A DNA stretch of 64,000 nucleotides, from contig SJBG01000003.1 in NCBI GenBank assembly GCA_004332195.1, positions 108,840-172,839 on the forward strand. Reading direction: 5' to 3'. Both the position numbers and the translations under genes were made by a program. Below, one piece after another: positions 34,550 to 43,887 of this stretch (positions within the stretch are counted from its first letter, which is position 1; each line of letters begins with the position of its first letter). The stretch is from Desulfobulbaceae bacterium. GTDB lineage: Bacteria; Desulfobacterota; Desulfobulbia; Desulfobulbales; Desulfurivibrionaceae. The notes under the pieces were generated by a model. That model searched no databases. It saw nothing but the letters and a program-made list of their open reading frames with translations, and was not told the origin of the DNA.

Positions 34550-37500
34550 TTAAAAATCCAAGGTTTGTTGCCAGCTCTTTTTAAGATCAACAAGTCGTTC
34601 AGCTAAGATCGTCGCGCCGCTGAGCCCACTGATCTGCAGGACCGGTTCTGCGGTGACCACGCCAATCCGGCGACAAACGGTCCCGGCCATGAGTAGTTCA
34701 AAGGCGGCGGCATCGGCCGGGGCAACAGTGGCCAGCAGGCGGCTCTGGCTTTCGGAGAAGAGCAACAGGTCATTGCGGGCTAGGTCTTTAGTCGCGACCA
34801 GCCTCAGGTCAAGGTTTAGCCCTAGGTTGCCGGCAAAAGCGGTTTCCGCTGCCGCCACCCCTAAACCGCCATCGGAAAGATCGTGACAGGAGGCCACCAA
34901 CCCTTGCCCCATGGCCCGGTGAAGCGCGCGGTAGCGATTAAGGGCGCTTGTGGCATCGACCTTTGGCACCGTGATGCCGATCCCGTGATGCCTGGCGGCG
35001 TACTCCGAGCCTCCCAGTTCGTTGGAAGTCAGGCCCAGCAGGTACACCAGATCGCCGGTCTTTTTGACGTCCATGGTCACCGCCTTGTTGACATCCTCGA
35101 TTTTGGCCACCACCGAAAAGAGCAGGGTGGGGGGGATGGAGATTTTAACCTTGCCCGCCATATAATCGTTTTTCATCGAGTCCTTGCCGGAAATGCAGGG
35201 GACGCCAAAGGCCAGAGCGTAGGCGGCCAGGGCCTGATTGGCGCGCACCAGTTGGGCCAACTTGTAAGGCCCGTCCGGGTTTTTATCCGACAGAATCGGG
35301 TCGCACCAGCAGAAGTTATCAATACCAGCCATGTGATCGAGCCCGGCCCCGCAAGCCACCGCATTGCGGACGGCCTCATCCATGGCACAGGCGACCATAT
35401 GATAAGTGTCGATGTCGGAATAGCGGGGGCATAAGCCGTGGGCAATAACCAGCCCCTCATGAGAATCGAGCAAGGGGCGGATCACCGCCGCGTCCGATGG
35501 CCCGTCGTTTTCGGCCCCGGTTAGGGGCTTGACCACGCTGCCGCCCTGGACTTCGTGATCGTATTGACGGACCACGTATTCCTTGCTGCAGATATTGAGC
35601 CGGGCCAAGAGCGCGTGCAGTTCGACCCCAAGGTCAGGGTTTTCCGGCAACTGCAATTCGGGGTGAAGCGGCGGAGTCCAACGGGCGGTCATCTGCATGG
35701 GCGGCAGGCCTTGATGAACGAAATCCATCTTCAGGCACGACACGACTTTACCTTGGTAAAGGACATGAAACAGGCCGGAGTCGGTGAAGCTCCCCAGTAC
35801 CGTGGCCTCTACCTCCATTTGGGCGCAGAGTTTAAGGAATCGTTCGAGTTTGGCCGGTGGCACTGCCAGGGTCATCCGCTCTTGAGCCTCGGAAATCATG
35901 ATCTCCCAGGGTTGCAGGCCGGCGTACTTTAATGGCGCCCGATCAAGGTGAAGTTCAAAGCCGCCGGTATCCTGGGCCATTTCGCCCACCGAGGAGGAAA
36001 GTCCTCCGGCTCCGTTGTCGGTGATACAGTTGTATAGCCCGAGATCGCGGGCCTTGAGCAGACAGTCAAACATCTTTTTTTGGGTGATGGGATCGCCGAT
36101 CTGGACCGCGGTGGCGGGCGAGCCTTCGTGCAGCTCCTCAGAGGAAAAGGTGGCCCCGTGGATGCCGTCTTTGCCGATCCGTCCGCCGACCATCACAATC
36201 AGATCACCGATTCGGGCCTGCTTGTCCTGGGATGGTTGACCACCCACCAGGGCGGGCATAAAGCCCACGGTGCCGCAAAAGACCAGGGGTTTGCCGGCAA
36301 AACGCTGGTCAAAAACCAAAGAGCCGTTAACCGTGGGAACCCCGCTTTTGTTGCCGCCGTGCTCAACCCCCAGGCGCACCCCTTCAAAAATCCGCTTGGG
36401 GTGCAGTAGGCGGGCGGGCAGGGGTTTATCGTAAAAGGGTGAGGCAAAGCAAAAGACGTTGGTGTTGGCAATCAACTTAGCCCCCATCCCGGTGCCGAAA
36501 GGGTCGCGATTGACCCCGACAATTCCGGTCAAGGCCCCGCCGTACGGGTCCAAGGCCGAAGGACTGTTGTGCGTTTCCACCTTGAAAACCACGTTCCAGT
36601 CCTGATTAAAGCGGATTACCCCGGCGTTGTCCTTGAAAACCGATAGACACCAGTCCCGATCCCCCATGCGTTGGCGAATTTCAGCGGTGGGCTGTTTGAT
36701 AAAGGTGTCAAAGAGGCTGTGAAACACGGTTCTTTCACCGCTGAGGGTGTCCTCGTAGTGAATATCGCCGCCAAAGATCTTGTGCTTGCAATGTTCAGAC
36801 CAGCTTTGGGCCAGCACTTCCAGTTCGACATCGGTGATCTTGGCCCCCAGACCAAACTTTCGGCGGACTTTAAGGGTTGCAGGGTCGGCCAGATGGTCGC
36901 GAATGATCTTCATTTCATCGAGGTGCAAGGCCAACACCCCGTCCCGGCTGATCCGCAGCAACTCCTGATCGGCGACATCGAGGTCGATCTCTGCAACTCG
37001 CCAAGGCTCGCCACCCGTCACTTTGGGGGCAAAGGCGGTTACCCCGCCTTGAGTGGTGAATTCCTCGCGATTGAGGATAGTGAAACGTTCGATCAATTCG
37101 TTGGCCAACAGTTTGGTGGCAATGGTTGCGGCGGTCGTCTGGTTGAGCTTGCCGGCCAGAAGGTACTGGACAGAGGTGTAAACCGCCTCGCTCCCGGCCA
37201 GTTTGCGACCAAGCAGCATTTCCAGGGCACCAGCCGCGGTACGTCCTTCATTGTCGGTAACCCCCGGGCGAAAACCTACTTCGATACACCAGTCAAAAGC
37301 GATGCCCTGGCGCAAGGCCAGAGCAACACCCTGAGAGTCCACGGGGGGGTGGCAATGAGGGGGAACGTTTAGAGGGTGCGGATCAGAAAGTGGATCCGGT
37401 GGGTTTGGTGGATTTGGTGGGTCTGGTGAATCCAGTGAACTTGGTGGACCTGGTGGGGCTGGCGGAGTCTTTGGGGCTTTTGCCGCCCAGGCGGCGTTTG

Positions 37501-37741
37501 GAGCAGCCGCGATAGTCAGGGCAAACTCATGAGTAACCGGATCACAATAGAGATCGGCGGCGACAGCCGTTAATTGTGAGGGAGAAATATCGGCTTCGAC
37601 GGTGAAGACCTTGATAGTTCGGACCTTATCCACCGCCAGGTGAAGATCGGCGAAAATCCGTTTGCCGATCTTTTCGCCAAAAGAGTCGTTGATTCGGGTT
37701 TTCAGGCCAACCTCAATCCGGGCAAGCATACGGGGGCTCAT
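34550..37741 (-). CDS. purL: Phosphoribosylformylglycinamidine synthase, PurS-PurL fusion
   Basis: Purine biosynthesis, FGAR to FGAM with ATP and ammonia from glutamine. Residues 1-75 resemble PurS (IEVGLKTRINDSFGEKIGKR). Residues ~81-130 are a proline-rich linker from a 9-bp array. The remainder is PurL with two AIRS-type halves: SWSEHCKHKIFGGDIHY, KVETHNSPSALDPYGGALTG, DNGAGGLSSSVGEMA, and CHDLSDGGLGVAAAE. No PurQ glutaminase domain is fused, so purQ must be elsewhere. 1063 residues. Neither ATG 37741 nor 37729 has a good ribosome site. The upstream region shared with tatB is filled with repeats. Confidence 0.93.
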   Translation of the reverse strand: MSPRMLARIEVGLKTRINDSFGEKIGKRIFADLHLAVDKVRTIKVFTVEADISPSQLTAVAADLYCDPVTHEFALTIAAAPNAAWAAKAPKTPPAPPGPPSSLDSPDPPNPPNPPDPLSDPHPLNVPPHCHPPVDSQGVALALRQGIAFDWCIEVGFRPGVTDNEGRTAAGALEMLLGRKLAGSEAVYTSVQYLLAGKLNQTTAATIATKLLANELIERFTILNREEFTTQGGVTAFAPKVTGGEPWRVAEIDLDVADQELLRISRDGVLALHLDEMKIIRDHLADPATLKVRRKFGLGAKITDVELEVLAQSWSEHCKHKIFGGDIHYEDTLSGERTVFHSLFDTFIKQPTAEIRQRMGDRDWCLSVFKDNAGVIRFNQDWNVVFKVETHNSPSALDPYGGALTGIVGVNRDPFGTGMGAKLIANTNVFCFASPFYDKPLPARLLHPKRIFEGVRLGVEHGGNKSGVPTVNGSLVFDQRFAGKPLVFCGTVGFMPALVGGQPSQDKQARIGDLIVMVGGRIGKDGIHGATFSSEELHEGSPATAVQIGDPITQKKMFDCLLKARDLGLYNCITDNGAGGLSSSVGEMAQDTGGFELHLDRAPLKYAGLQPWEIMISEAQERMTLAVPPAKLERFLKLCAQMEVEATVLGSFTDSGLFHVLYQGKVVSCLKMDFVHQGLPPMQMTARWTPPLHPELQLPENPDLGVELHALLARLNICSKEYVVRQYDHEVQGGSVVKPLTGAENDGPSDAAVIRPLLDSHEGLVIAHGLCPRYSDIDTYHMVACAMDEAVRNAVACGAGLDHMAGIDNFCWCDPILSDKNPDGPYKLAQLVRANQALAAYALAFGVPCISGKDSMKNDYMAGKVKISIPPTLLFSVVAKIEDVNKAVTMDVKKTGDLVYLLGLTSNELGGSEYAARHHGIGITVPKVDATSALNRYRALHRAMGQGLVASCHDLSDGGLGVAAAETAFAGNLGLNLDLRLVATKDLARNDLLLFSESQSRLLATVAPADAAAFELLMAGTVCRRIGVVTAEPVLQISGLSGATILAERLVDLKKSWQQTLDF
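37389..37470 (-). repeat. In-frame 9-bp-period array inside purL
   Basis: On the coding strand, units such as CCAGGTCCA, CCAAGTTCA, CCAGACCCA, CCAAATCCA, CCAAACCCA recur every nine bases and encode Pro-rich triplets (PGP, PSS, PDP, PNP, PNP, PDP). It lies in the linker between the PurS-like and PurL parts. Confidence 0.8.
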
Positions 37742-37837
37742 TTAGGTTTTTTCTGTTTGGTAATGCCCTTTTCTAGTACAAATCCACATCAAACGTCAAA
37801 GAGCCGCAGTTCTAATGGTTGTTGACTAAATCTTATG

Positions 37838-37895
37838 GATGTGGTCGTGCTCAAGCATCGAAAACACCTTGTCACGTAACGCAGGAGTGGTATAG
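37838..37895 (-). repeat. Remnant related to repeat family B
   Basis: GTGCTCAAGCATCGAAAAC and, 12 bases on, CACGTAACGCAGGAGTGG match pieces of the family B loop (AGCACAAGCATGCTTCGAAA) and arm (CGTAACTATGCAGGAGTAC). Intervening sequence is lost. Immediately next to repeat A copy 5 in the purL-tatB gap. Confidence 0.4.
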
Positions 37896-37901
37896 GTATA
37901 T

Positions 37902-38042
37902 GGCCACCTTGAAAAATTGCTCTTTCGCCCGATTTCTGCGTTATGCTCAAAAAATTATCCTCGGAATATCAACCATATGCCTGTGGTAATTTTTTTTTAC
38001 GTGCCATAAACTCGAACAAAATAGCTAATTTTTCAAGATAGC
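37902..38042 (-). repeat. Repeat family A, copy 5 (complete)
   Basis: Reverse orientation in the divergent purL-tatB gap. GGCCACCTTGAAAAATTGCTC at one end and AGCTAATTTTTCAAGATAGC at the other, with the full core and the ACGTGCC spacer. Confidence 0.92.
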
Positions 38043-38199
38043 TTTTAAGTTTCATGAAGATCGTCTCAAGACCTCCATGTTGAATTTTCTCGAGAACCAT
38101 AACATATTCAACATGATAAGTTAAATGTAAATTTATTGCTGAGTGAGCCCTAAGCGTTTGGGAAACTCGGATAGACCCCCATCTTCCTCGGATGAAACG

Positions 38200-38718
38200 A
38201 TGTTTGGAATAGGTTTAGCCGAATTATTGGTGATCTTGGCTGTGGCCCTGATCGTGGTGGGGCCGGATAAGTTGCCGGGATTTGCCAGATCCCTGGCTCG
38301 CGGGGCGCTGGAGCTAAAGAAGGCTGTGACCGAGTTGCAGGAAAAGGTCGATGATGAAGTCGGCGATCAGGAAAACTGGCAACGCGACTTGCTCGATCAG
38401 CCGCCCCAATCAGCCGCAGAAGAGCCGAATTTGTTGATGCCGGTCTATCCTTTGGCAATCGATAATACCTCCGAGAAGGACCAAAACGAAGAGCAAATCT
38501 CCGCCGGGACGACAGGCGGTGAGCAGGTTGACGAGGCCAAAGCACACCCCTTGGTCAACGACTCCGTCGAATCCTTTGATCCCGCTGAGCCTAATGCTAC
38601 GAAGTCTGCCGAGCCCGTTGAGCACAATGCCGCGCAACCTGCGCAACCCGTTGAGCCCGGCACTGCGGAGCCGGTTGAAATCACTTCGTCGTCAGCCCCC
38701 AAGAATGCCGAATCATGA
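38200..38718 (+). CDS. tatB: Twin-arginine translocase subunit TatB
   Basis: Part of the Tat receptor complex with Tat[21 protein letters not shown] is the TatA/B membrane helix, followed by [20 protein letters not shown], the amphipathic helix; the Glu in GLAEL and the length of the amphipathic region favour TatB over TatA. 172 residues from ATG 38200; the frame opens at 38143 but without homology. The C-terminal ~100 residues are low complexity, rich in Glu, Pro, Ala ([20 protein letters not shown]). The stop overlaps tatC ATG. No tatA is in the window. Confidence 0.87.
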   Translation: MFGIGLAELLVILAVALIVVGPDKLPGFARSLARGALELKKAVTELQEKVDDEVGDQENWQRDLLDQPPQSAAEEPNLLMPVYPLAIDNTSEKDQNEEQISAGTTGGEQVDEAKAHPLVNDSVESFDPAEPNATKSAEPVEHNAAQPAQPVEPGTAEPVEITSSSAPKNAES

Positions 38719-39440
38719 GTACCCTGCCAGCCTGTTTTTCCGGCCACCTGCAGGAGCTGCGACGTCGGATGCTGACGATTATCGCCACCATCGTGTTGCT
38801 GGCCGCGGTGGTGTATTGGTTTATCGAGGAACTGGTCAGCTATCTTTCCTTGCCCCTGATTCGCGTCGATCCGGAATTGGGCCATCTGGTCTATACCTCT
38901 CTGCCCGAGGTTTTGATCAGTTATCTCAAGCTATCTCTACTGGGCGGCGCTACTTTGGCCCTGCCGGTGGTGGTTTATCAAGTCTGGAGATATGTTGCTC
39001 CGGGACTGCACCGTTGGGAAAAAATAATGGCTCTGCAGGTGGCGGCCTGGGGCTTTCTGCTTTTTGTCGGAGGGGCACTTTTTGCTTACTTCGTAGTTGT
39101 GCCCGAATTGCTCCGGTTTCTCCTCTGGTTTGCGGGTGAGCAGATTAATCCCCACCTTAAATTGAGCGCCTACCTGAACTTTGTGGTCCGCAGCGTCTTT
39201 GCCTTTGGGTTGGCTTTTGAGTTGCCTTTTCTGATGGTCATGGCCACGCGGTTGAGGTTGGTGGCCCCGGACTATTTTGTTCGTTACCGCGCTTATTCCT
39301 ATCTTGGGGTGGTTCTGGTTGTATTGCTGGCGATGGCCGGGGACCCGGTGGCCACCTTTATGCTGGCCGTACCCCTTTTTCTGCTCTATGAAACCGGAAT
39401 TATCATCGGCAAGATTTTCCCCCCAACCATCCAGGATTGA
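38715..39440 (+). CDS. tatC: Twin-arginine translocase subunit TatC (copy 1)
   Basis: Polytopic core of the Tat receptor that binds the RR signal peptide. 241 residues. Typical features are [13 protein letters not shown] at the cytoplasmic N-terminus, [16 protein letters not shown] (family Y/FQ-WxFxxPGL), [14 protein letters not shown] and [12 protein letters not shown]. Six hydrophobic segments can be counted. ATG overlaps the tatB stop by four bases. It differs considerably from the second tatC at 59051, so the two are not a recent duplication. Confidence 0.93.
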   Translation: MSTLPACFSGHLQELRRRMLTIIATIVLLAAVVYWFIEELVSYLSLPLIRVDPELGHLVYTSLPEVLISYLKLSLLGGATLALPVVVYQVWRYVAPGLHRWEKIMALQVAAWGFLLFVGGALFAYFVVVPELLRFLLWFAGEQINPHLKLSAYLNFVVRSVFAFGLAFELPFLMVMATRLRLVAPDYFVRYRAYSYLGVVLVVLLAMAGDPVATFMLAVPLFLLYETGIIIGKIFPPTIQD

Positions 39441-39550
39441 TTTTTCGGCAGGGGTGGCGGGGGCGAAGGTAGCGAAGACGGCTGGCGGGGGCGGCCGTCT
39501 CCCGACTACTTTTACGGGCAACCGGGTAAAAGTACCGGTTATAGGCCGGA

Positions 39551-40570
39551 CTACACGGGAGCAATTTCCTGTTTGAGCAGGCAGCAAGAGATGCGATGAA
39601 GGGGGAATCCCTGATCGTCGTAGACAATATTACCGGGTTGGAGTAGCTTGTTTATGACGCAGCCTTCAGAGATGTTGAGGGAAAAAAGTTGCTTTTCGGT
39701 AATCGCTTGGTTGGTAACCAGGCGACCTGAGTCGATCTGCCAAGCGTTGAGGGGGAAATCTTCGCAGAGTGGACAAAGATAGACTCGACCGTTGGGAAAG
39801 ATGAAATAATTTTCCGCTTGCCGACCAGCACACTGGAAGGGCTCGTCCGCTCCCAGATAAACCTTGGGGTAGATGACCTGGATCCCACGCGCCGCTGCTT
39901 CGGCGGCCACTGCCGGGACAACTTTCAGCCACTGCTCTGGGGTTAGTTGCAGGGAATTGGCCATGGTTTGGGCCGATTTGCCACGAATACCGATGACTTG
40001 CATAAAAAATCGTTGACAGCCTATCTTTTCGAGCAAGGCCGGCATTCGTGGCAGATGGTCGATATTTAGTTGGCTGACGGTATAGATCAGGCTGACCTCA
40101 AAACCTTTAGCCACCGCTTGTTGCAGATTGGTGGTGCAAACGTTGAAAACTCCTTTCCCGCGGATGGCGTCGTTGACGGCGGGATCCGGGCCGTCTAAAC
40201 TGAAACTCAAGACCGCCTCATAAGGCTGAAGCTTAGTCAGCAGGTCATGATAAAGAAAGCCGTTGGTGTCGATGGTTACGCCGCAGTAGCCAAGCTCTCG
40301 GGCGTAGCGGACTCCGTGAACCAGATCTGGATGCAGCGAGGGTTCGCCGCCAAGAAAGATAATATTACTCTCTTTTTCCGGGGCGGCGAAAAGCCGCAGC
40401 CACTCCTCCATGGTGGCCCGCGAGACCATAGAGGAGCCGTGCTGCTCCGGGTTGATGTAGCAATGGCGGCAGCGCAGGTTGCAGGCGGTGAGCAGGTGGA
40501 AAAAAATGTTACGCTCGTCGGGTTTGAAAAACAAAGTCCGGGCTCGATTGTGGTTGGCGGTCATCATCAT
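39551..40570 (-). CDS. Radical SAM protein with SPASM-like C-terminal cysteines
   Basis: Radical SAM enzyme of unknown substrate, 339 residues. CNLRCRHCYINPEQ binds the SAM cluster; FLGGEPSLHPDLV and IDTNGFL are typical downstream motifs. The C-terminal third has cysteines for an auxiliary cluster: CAGRQAENYF, YLCPLCED, EGCVINK and ISCCLLKQ, resembling SPASM/twitch domains of peptide- or protein-modifying and of heme-d1/AdoMet maturation enzymes. The start at 40570 is a guess among three consecutive ATGs; no clear ribosome site. It faces tatC tail-to-tail and is divergent from the small gene at 40751, which is not an evident precursor peptide. Confidence 0.82.
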   Translation of the reverse strand: MMMTANHNRARTLFFKPDERNIFFHLLTACNLRCRHCYINPEQHGSSMVSRATMEEWLRLFAAPEKESNIIFLGGEPSLHPDLVHGVRYARELGYCGVTIDTNGFLYHDLLTKLQPYEAVLSFSLDGPDPAVNDAIRGKGVFNVCTTNLQQAVAKGFEVSLIYTVSQLNIDHLPRMPALLEKIGCQRFFMQVIGIRGKSAQTMANSLQLTPEQWLKVVPAVAAEAAARGIQVIYPKVYLGADEPFQCAGRQAENYFIFPNGRVYLCPLCEDFPLNAWQIDSGRLVTNQAITEKQLFSLNISEGCVINKLLQPGNIVYDDQGFPLHRISCCLLKQEIAPV

Positions 40571-40750
40571 GGTCGCAACATAGTCCGCCCCAGATCTTCC
40601 CGCAAGTCGGCAAGAGGACAAAAGAACAAGAAAATACCTTAGGCTAATTGCTACCCGCTAACAGCTAGCAGCTTTTTCAAATTAAATATCCAGCTTTGTT
40701 GTTCTGAAAAAAAATTGCAAAAACAGAAAGAAAAAACAGAAAGGAGTGTG

Positions 40751-41038
40751 ATGAACGAAGAAAATCAAGTAATGCCTTACCAAGAAGCCCTCAAAATTGT
40801 CGGGGCGGTGATGGAGGAAGAACATATTAAAGAGCCGGGAAGACGAATTCTGACCGTATACGATGGCCAAAACCGGGAATTATGTTGGTTTGACGCCGAG
40901 GAAATAATGAACGAACTGAGCCAGCAGGAAGGTGGTTTACCCAAAAAAGCCGAGGAGATTAAAGTTAAGGCGGTGGACTTGGTGCTTCATCAAATTCCGG
41001 TTTGGGCGGTGAAAAATTGCAAAATCGACCAAAGTTAA
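40751..41038 (+). CDS. Small hypothetical protein
   Basis: 95-residue soluble, acidic protein beginning MNEENQVMPYQEALKIVGAV and ending in a more basic Lys-rich region. No family recognised, no signal or membrane segment. ATG 40751 has an excellent AAAGGAG upstream, which is the main support that it is real; the frame continues upstream to 40715 without a better start. It lies between a divergent radical SAM gene and a convergent SDR gene, overlapping the SDR stop by four bases. Confidence 0.65.
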   Translation: MNEENQVMPYQEALKIVGAVMEEEHIKEPGRRILTVYDGQNRELCWFDAEEIMNELSQQEGGLPKKAEEIKVKAVDLVLHQIPVWAVKNCKIDQS

Positions 41039-41853
41039 CAAATGCCAACGGGCATAGGGGGGATAGCTTCGCCGCCGAGTAGATAGCCTCCATCCATGCG
41101 CAGTGTGGCTCCGGTCATGTAAGTGGCCTCGCTCAGCAGAAATAGCAGGGTCCGCACCACCTCCGCCAACTCACCGCTGCGTCCCAGCAGGATGTGATCG
41201 TGTAACTCCCGACGCTGGCTCTCGCTCAATAAGCCCCAACCCCGAGTCTCCTCGGCGTGGCGGGTTTTAATCAGGCCCAGCATCAGTTCGTTGACCCGGA
41301 CTGTCGGCGCTCCTTCCCGAGCCCAGGTGGCGGTAAGGGTCGATATCGCCCGAGCGGCGGCGGCATAGGCATCGTTAAAGATCAGGCCGACTGGCCCACT
41401 GCGACCAGTAAGGGCGGCAATTGATGAGACCACCACCACTGCTGCCGGCTCACCGTGGTTTTTGAGCAAGGGTAGCGCCCGGCGCATTACCCACCACTTG
41501 GCCTTTAGGGTCGTGGCAATTTCAAGGTCCCATTGTTCTTCGGTGTAAGGGCCGTGCACCACCGGCATCCCGCCCCGCTCCAGGCTATTGACCAATATCT
41601 CTAAAGATGCGAACTGCTTGCTGATTTTGTCAAAAAAACGATCAACCTCAGCGCAGTTACGCAGGTCGGCATTGATCACCAGGTGATTTGGTCCCAACCG
41701 GTCTAGCTCGTGGCCCAGGGAAGTTGTGTCCTTTGGCCAGTCCCAGGTCCCGGCCACCACCGTGGCCCCGCGACGGGCCAGTTCCAGGGCCACCGCCCGC
41801 CCGATTCCTCGGTTGGCCCCCAGTACCAATGCCTTTTTCCCCTTGATTTCCAT
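41035..41853 (-). CDS. Short-chain dehydrogenase/reductase lacking the catalytic lysine
   Basis: Rossmann-fold SDR of the FabG type, 272 residues. Cofactor motif VLGANRGIGRAVALEL (residues ~10-25) and the SSIAALTG strand with the catalytic Ser are present; Tyr163 occupies the active-site position, but the expected YxxxK motif reads YAAAA, so the lysine is Ala167 (Arg168 follows). The NNAG motif is also altered (VNSLERGG). The C-terminal LLSEATYMTGATLRMDGGYL is normal. Either Arg168 substitutes, or the protein is a divergent or non-catalytic member. Substrate unknown. Confidence 0.85.
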   Translation of the reverse strand: MEIKGKKALVLGANRGIGRAVALELARRGATVVAGTWDWPKDTTSLGHELDRLGPNHLVINADLRNCAEVDRFFDKISKQFASLEILVNSLERGGMPVVHGPYTEEQWDLEIATTLKAKWWVMRRALPLLKNHGEPAAVVVVSSIAALTGRSGPVGLIFNDAYAAAARAISTLTATWAREGAPTVRVNELMLGLIKTRHAEETRGWGLLSESQRRELHDHILLGRSGELAEVVRTLLFLLSEATYMTGATLRMDGGYLLGGEAIPPMPVGIC

Positions 41854-42027
41854 GGATGTCCACTCTTGTCCGCCTTGGCGGGTATCCGAATTTTGCTAAA
41901 TTTAATCGCCCTGGTGAACTGGTACTTGTTGCCGATTGCTCTACGGGTCAAGGGGTCAGGGGTCAAGGGCCAGAGGCTATTCACAATTAGAGAGCAAAAC
42001 TTTTTTTCTCCGAGACATGAACAGTTA

Positions 42028-43755
42028 TTAGCGCCCGGCCCAGCGGATGATCAACTGCTTGCCGGGGTGAATAAGGTCGTCATCCAACTGGTTCCATTTG
42101 CGGAGCATGGTGGGAGTAGTCTGGAATTCGTTGGCGATGGACCAAAGAGTATCGCCACTGCGGACTTGATGATAGGTAGCCGTAAACCGAGGTTGGTTGA
42201 CGGTCGGTTCTCTTTTTGGGGCCGCTGTCTTAATGGTGCGATCGTGTGTCGGTCTTGATGTTTGGGGAGCCAGGAAAAGAGCCAACTGTTGTCCGGCTTT
42301 GACTCGATTAGGATCGGTGATGTCGTTCCAGGCGGCGAGGTTGATGGCACTTACTCCGTAGCGCTGGGCAATTAGTCCGAGAGATTCTCCCGGCTGAATG
42401 GTGTGCAGAATCAGCCCGCGACCCCCGCCGCCTGGCAGCCCGAAGCCCGTTCTTAATTCAGCATTTTCAGGCAGTAGCCTGAAAGCGGTTTTCTGCGTCG
42501 GGATTCGCAGTCGCTGGCCGGTCGCCAGTGGCCCCGAGCTCAGATTGTTGGCTTTGAGTAAAGCGCTTTTACTGAGCTGGTTGTTTCTGCTGATCTGGGT
42601 CAGGGTTTCGCCTCGTCGAACCAGGTGAGTTTTATACTCAGTCTGGGCTACGATCCGAACCCTTGGCAGGTTGGTGGCTACCAGTTGCTTCGTGCCCCTG
42701 GGTAGTCTCAGGGTGTAGGTGGCTTGATCCGGTGGGGTGACCAGACGAAGCAGTTGCCGGTTAAGGTTGTGTAACTCCCCAAGATTGATGCCTCCGGCCA
42801 GGGCTACAGCCTCCAGAAAGGTCCAGCGGGGGACCTCAATGGTTTCGTAACGCAGCGGTTCAGCGTATGTTATATCAGTGAAACCGAAGGCTTTCGGGTC
42901 GCGAGCGATGATGATGGCGGCGATCAATTTAGGGACGTAATCTCTGGTTTCTCGAGCGAGATGGTCATGTCGGGAAATTTTCCAGAAATCGTTGCTATCA
43001 AAGCGCCGGATGGCCCCCCGGAGGCGACCGCCCCCGGCGTTATAGGCAGCCGTGGCTAGATGCCAGCAACCGAACTCGCTGTAGAGACCGCCTAAAAAGG
43101 CGGTGGCGGCCTGAGTGGCCTTGACCGGGTTTAGCCGTTCATCAACGTAATCGTTAATCACCAGACCGTACTGGCGGGCAGTGGGGGCCATGAATTGCCA
43201 AGGGCCAACGGCTCGGGCCGGAGAGACAGCGGTGATGGTGAAACCGCTTTCAATCATTGGCAGAAATGCCAGATCCTCGGGGAGTCCGGCCTCCCGTAGG
43301 TGCTTGCGGATCATTGGCACATAGCGGCCGGACCGGGCCAACCATCGGTCAAAGGTGGGGCGAAGGTCGCCCTGGAAGTGATCCAGAAAAAACTGAACGC
43401 GCTGGTTGATAATTAGGGGGAAGTCGGAGGTGGCGGGGGTAATTTTGGGCGGTGGTCTACCGAATGGCCGCCAATTTTTCCAAGTCTGGAATCGGGTAAG
43501 TTCTTCTTCCATAAATCGAGTTGTCCTTGTCGGAGTAAACCCCAGGGTTTCGTTCTCAGTTGGTTCGTTGTCGACTTGGGCTGGTGGTTGCTTACCCGCA
43601 GGGCGGATTTCCTCGGGCCGAGGTTCACTGGCAAACGGAACGGTGATCGGAGCGCAGGCCCAGACCCCAACGGTCAAAATGACGCCAAGCAGACCTGTCA
43701 GATAACGAACAACGAGGGCAGGAGCAGGGACTAAAGAAAGCATTGGTGTTCTCAT
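42028..43755 (-). CDS. mltD: Membrane-bound lytic transglycosylase, MltD-like, with three LysM domains
   Basis: Cleaves peptidoglycan glycan strands. N-terminal hydrophobic segment with a lipobox-like VWAC indicates an outer-membrane lipoprotein. The SLT domain (residues ~145-300) shows the catalytic Glu in PMIESGF, SPARAVGPWQFM and LATAAYNAGGGRL. Three LysM domains follow (HLVRRGETLTQISRNN, HTIQPGESLGLIAQRYG, HQVRSGDTLWSIANEF). 575 residues. GGGAGAAAG precedes ATG 43755. Monocistronic by appearance; repeat A copy 6 lies in its upstream region shared with the PBP gene. Confidence 0.93.
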   Translation of the reverse strand: MRTPMLSLVPAPALVVRYLTGLLGVILTVGVWACAPITVPFASEPRPEEIRPAGKQPPAQVDNEPTENETLGFTPTRTTRFMEEELTRFQTWKNWRPFGRPPPKITPATSDFPLIINQRVQFFLDHFQGDLRPTFDRWLARSGRYVPMIRKHLREAGLPEDLAFLPMIESGFTITAVSPARAVGPWQFMAPTARQYGLVINDYVDERLNPVKATQAATAFLGGLYSEFGCWHLATAAYNAGGGRLRGAIRRFDSNDFWKISRHDHLARETRDYVPKLIAAIIIARDPKAFGFTDITYAEPLRYETIEVPRWTFLEAVALAGGINLGELHNLNRQLLRLVTPPDQATYTLRLPRGTKQLVATNLPRVRIVAQTEYKTHLVRRGETLTQISRNNQLSKSALLKANNLSSGPLATGQRLRIPTQKTAFRLLPENAELRTGFGLPGGGGRGLILHTIQPGESLGLIAQRYGVSAINLAAWNDITDPNRVKAGQQLALFLAPQTSRPTHDRTIKTAAPKREPTVNQPRFTATYHQVRSGDTLWSIANEFQTTPTMLRKWNQLDDDLIHPGKQLIIRWAGR

Positions 43756-43804
43756 GTCTTTCTCCCGTGAAGGATGTTGCGAAAAAATGGCCGTAACTGC
43801 TTAT

Positions 43805-43887
43805 GGCCACCTTGAAAAATTGCTCTTTCGCCCGATTTCTGCGTTATGCTCAAAAAATTATCCTCGGAATATCAACCATATGCCTGT
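43805..43887 (-). repeat. Repeat family A, copy 6 (one half only)
   Basis: Starts GGCCACCTTGAAAAATTGCTC and runs to CATATGCCTGT, where similarity stops. It contains the same portion of the element as copy 1 and is broken at practically the same site; the other terminus (AGCTAATTTTTCAAG) is missing. Confidence 0.9.

Noticed and set aside
40751-41038. Precursor peptide for the radical SAM enzyme
   Set aside because: At 95 residues, acidic, without leader-core organisation or Cys/Gly-rich core, it does not look like a ribosomal peptide precursor; kept as hypothetical protein only.
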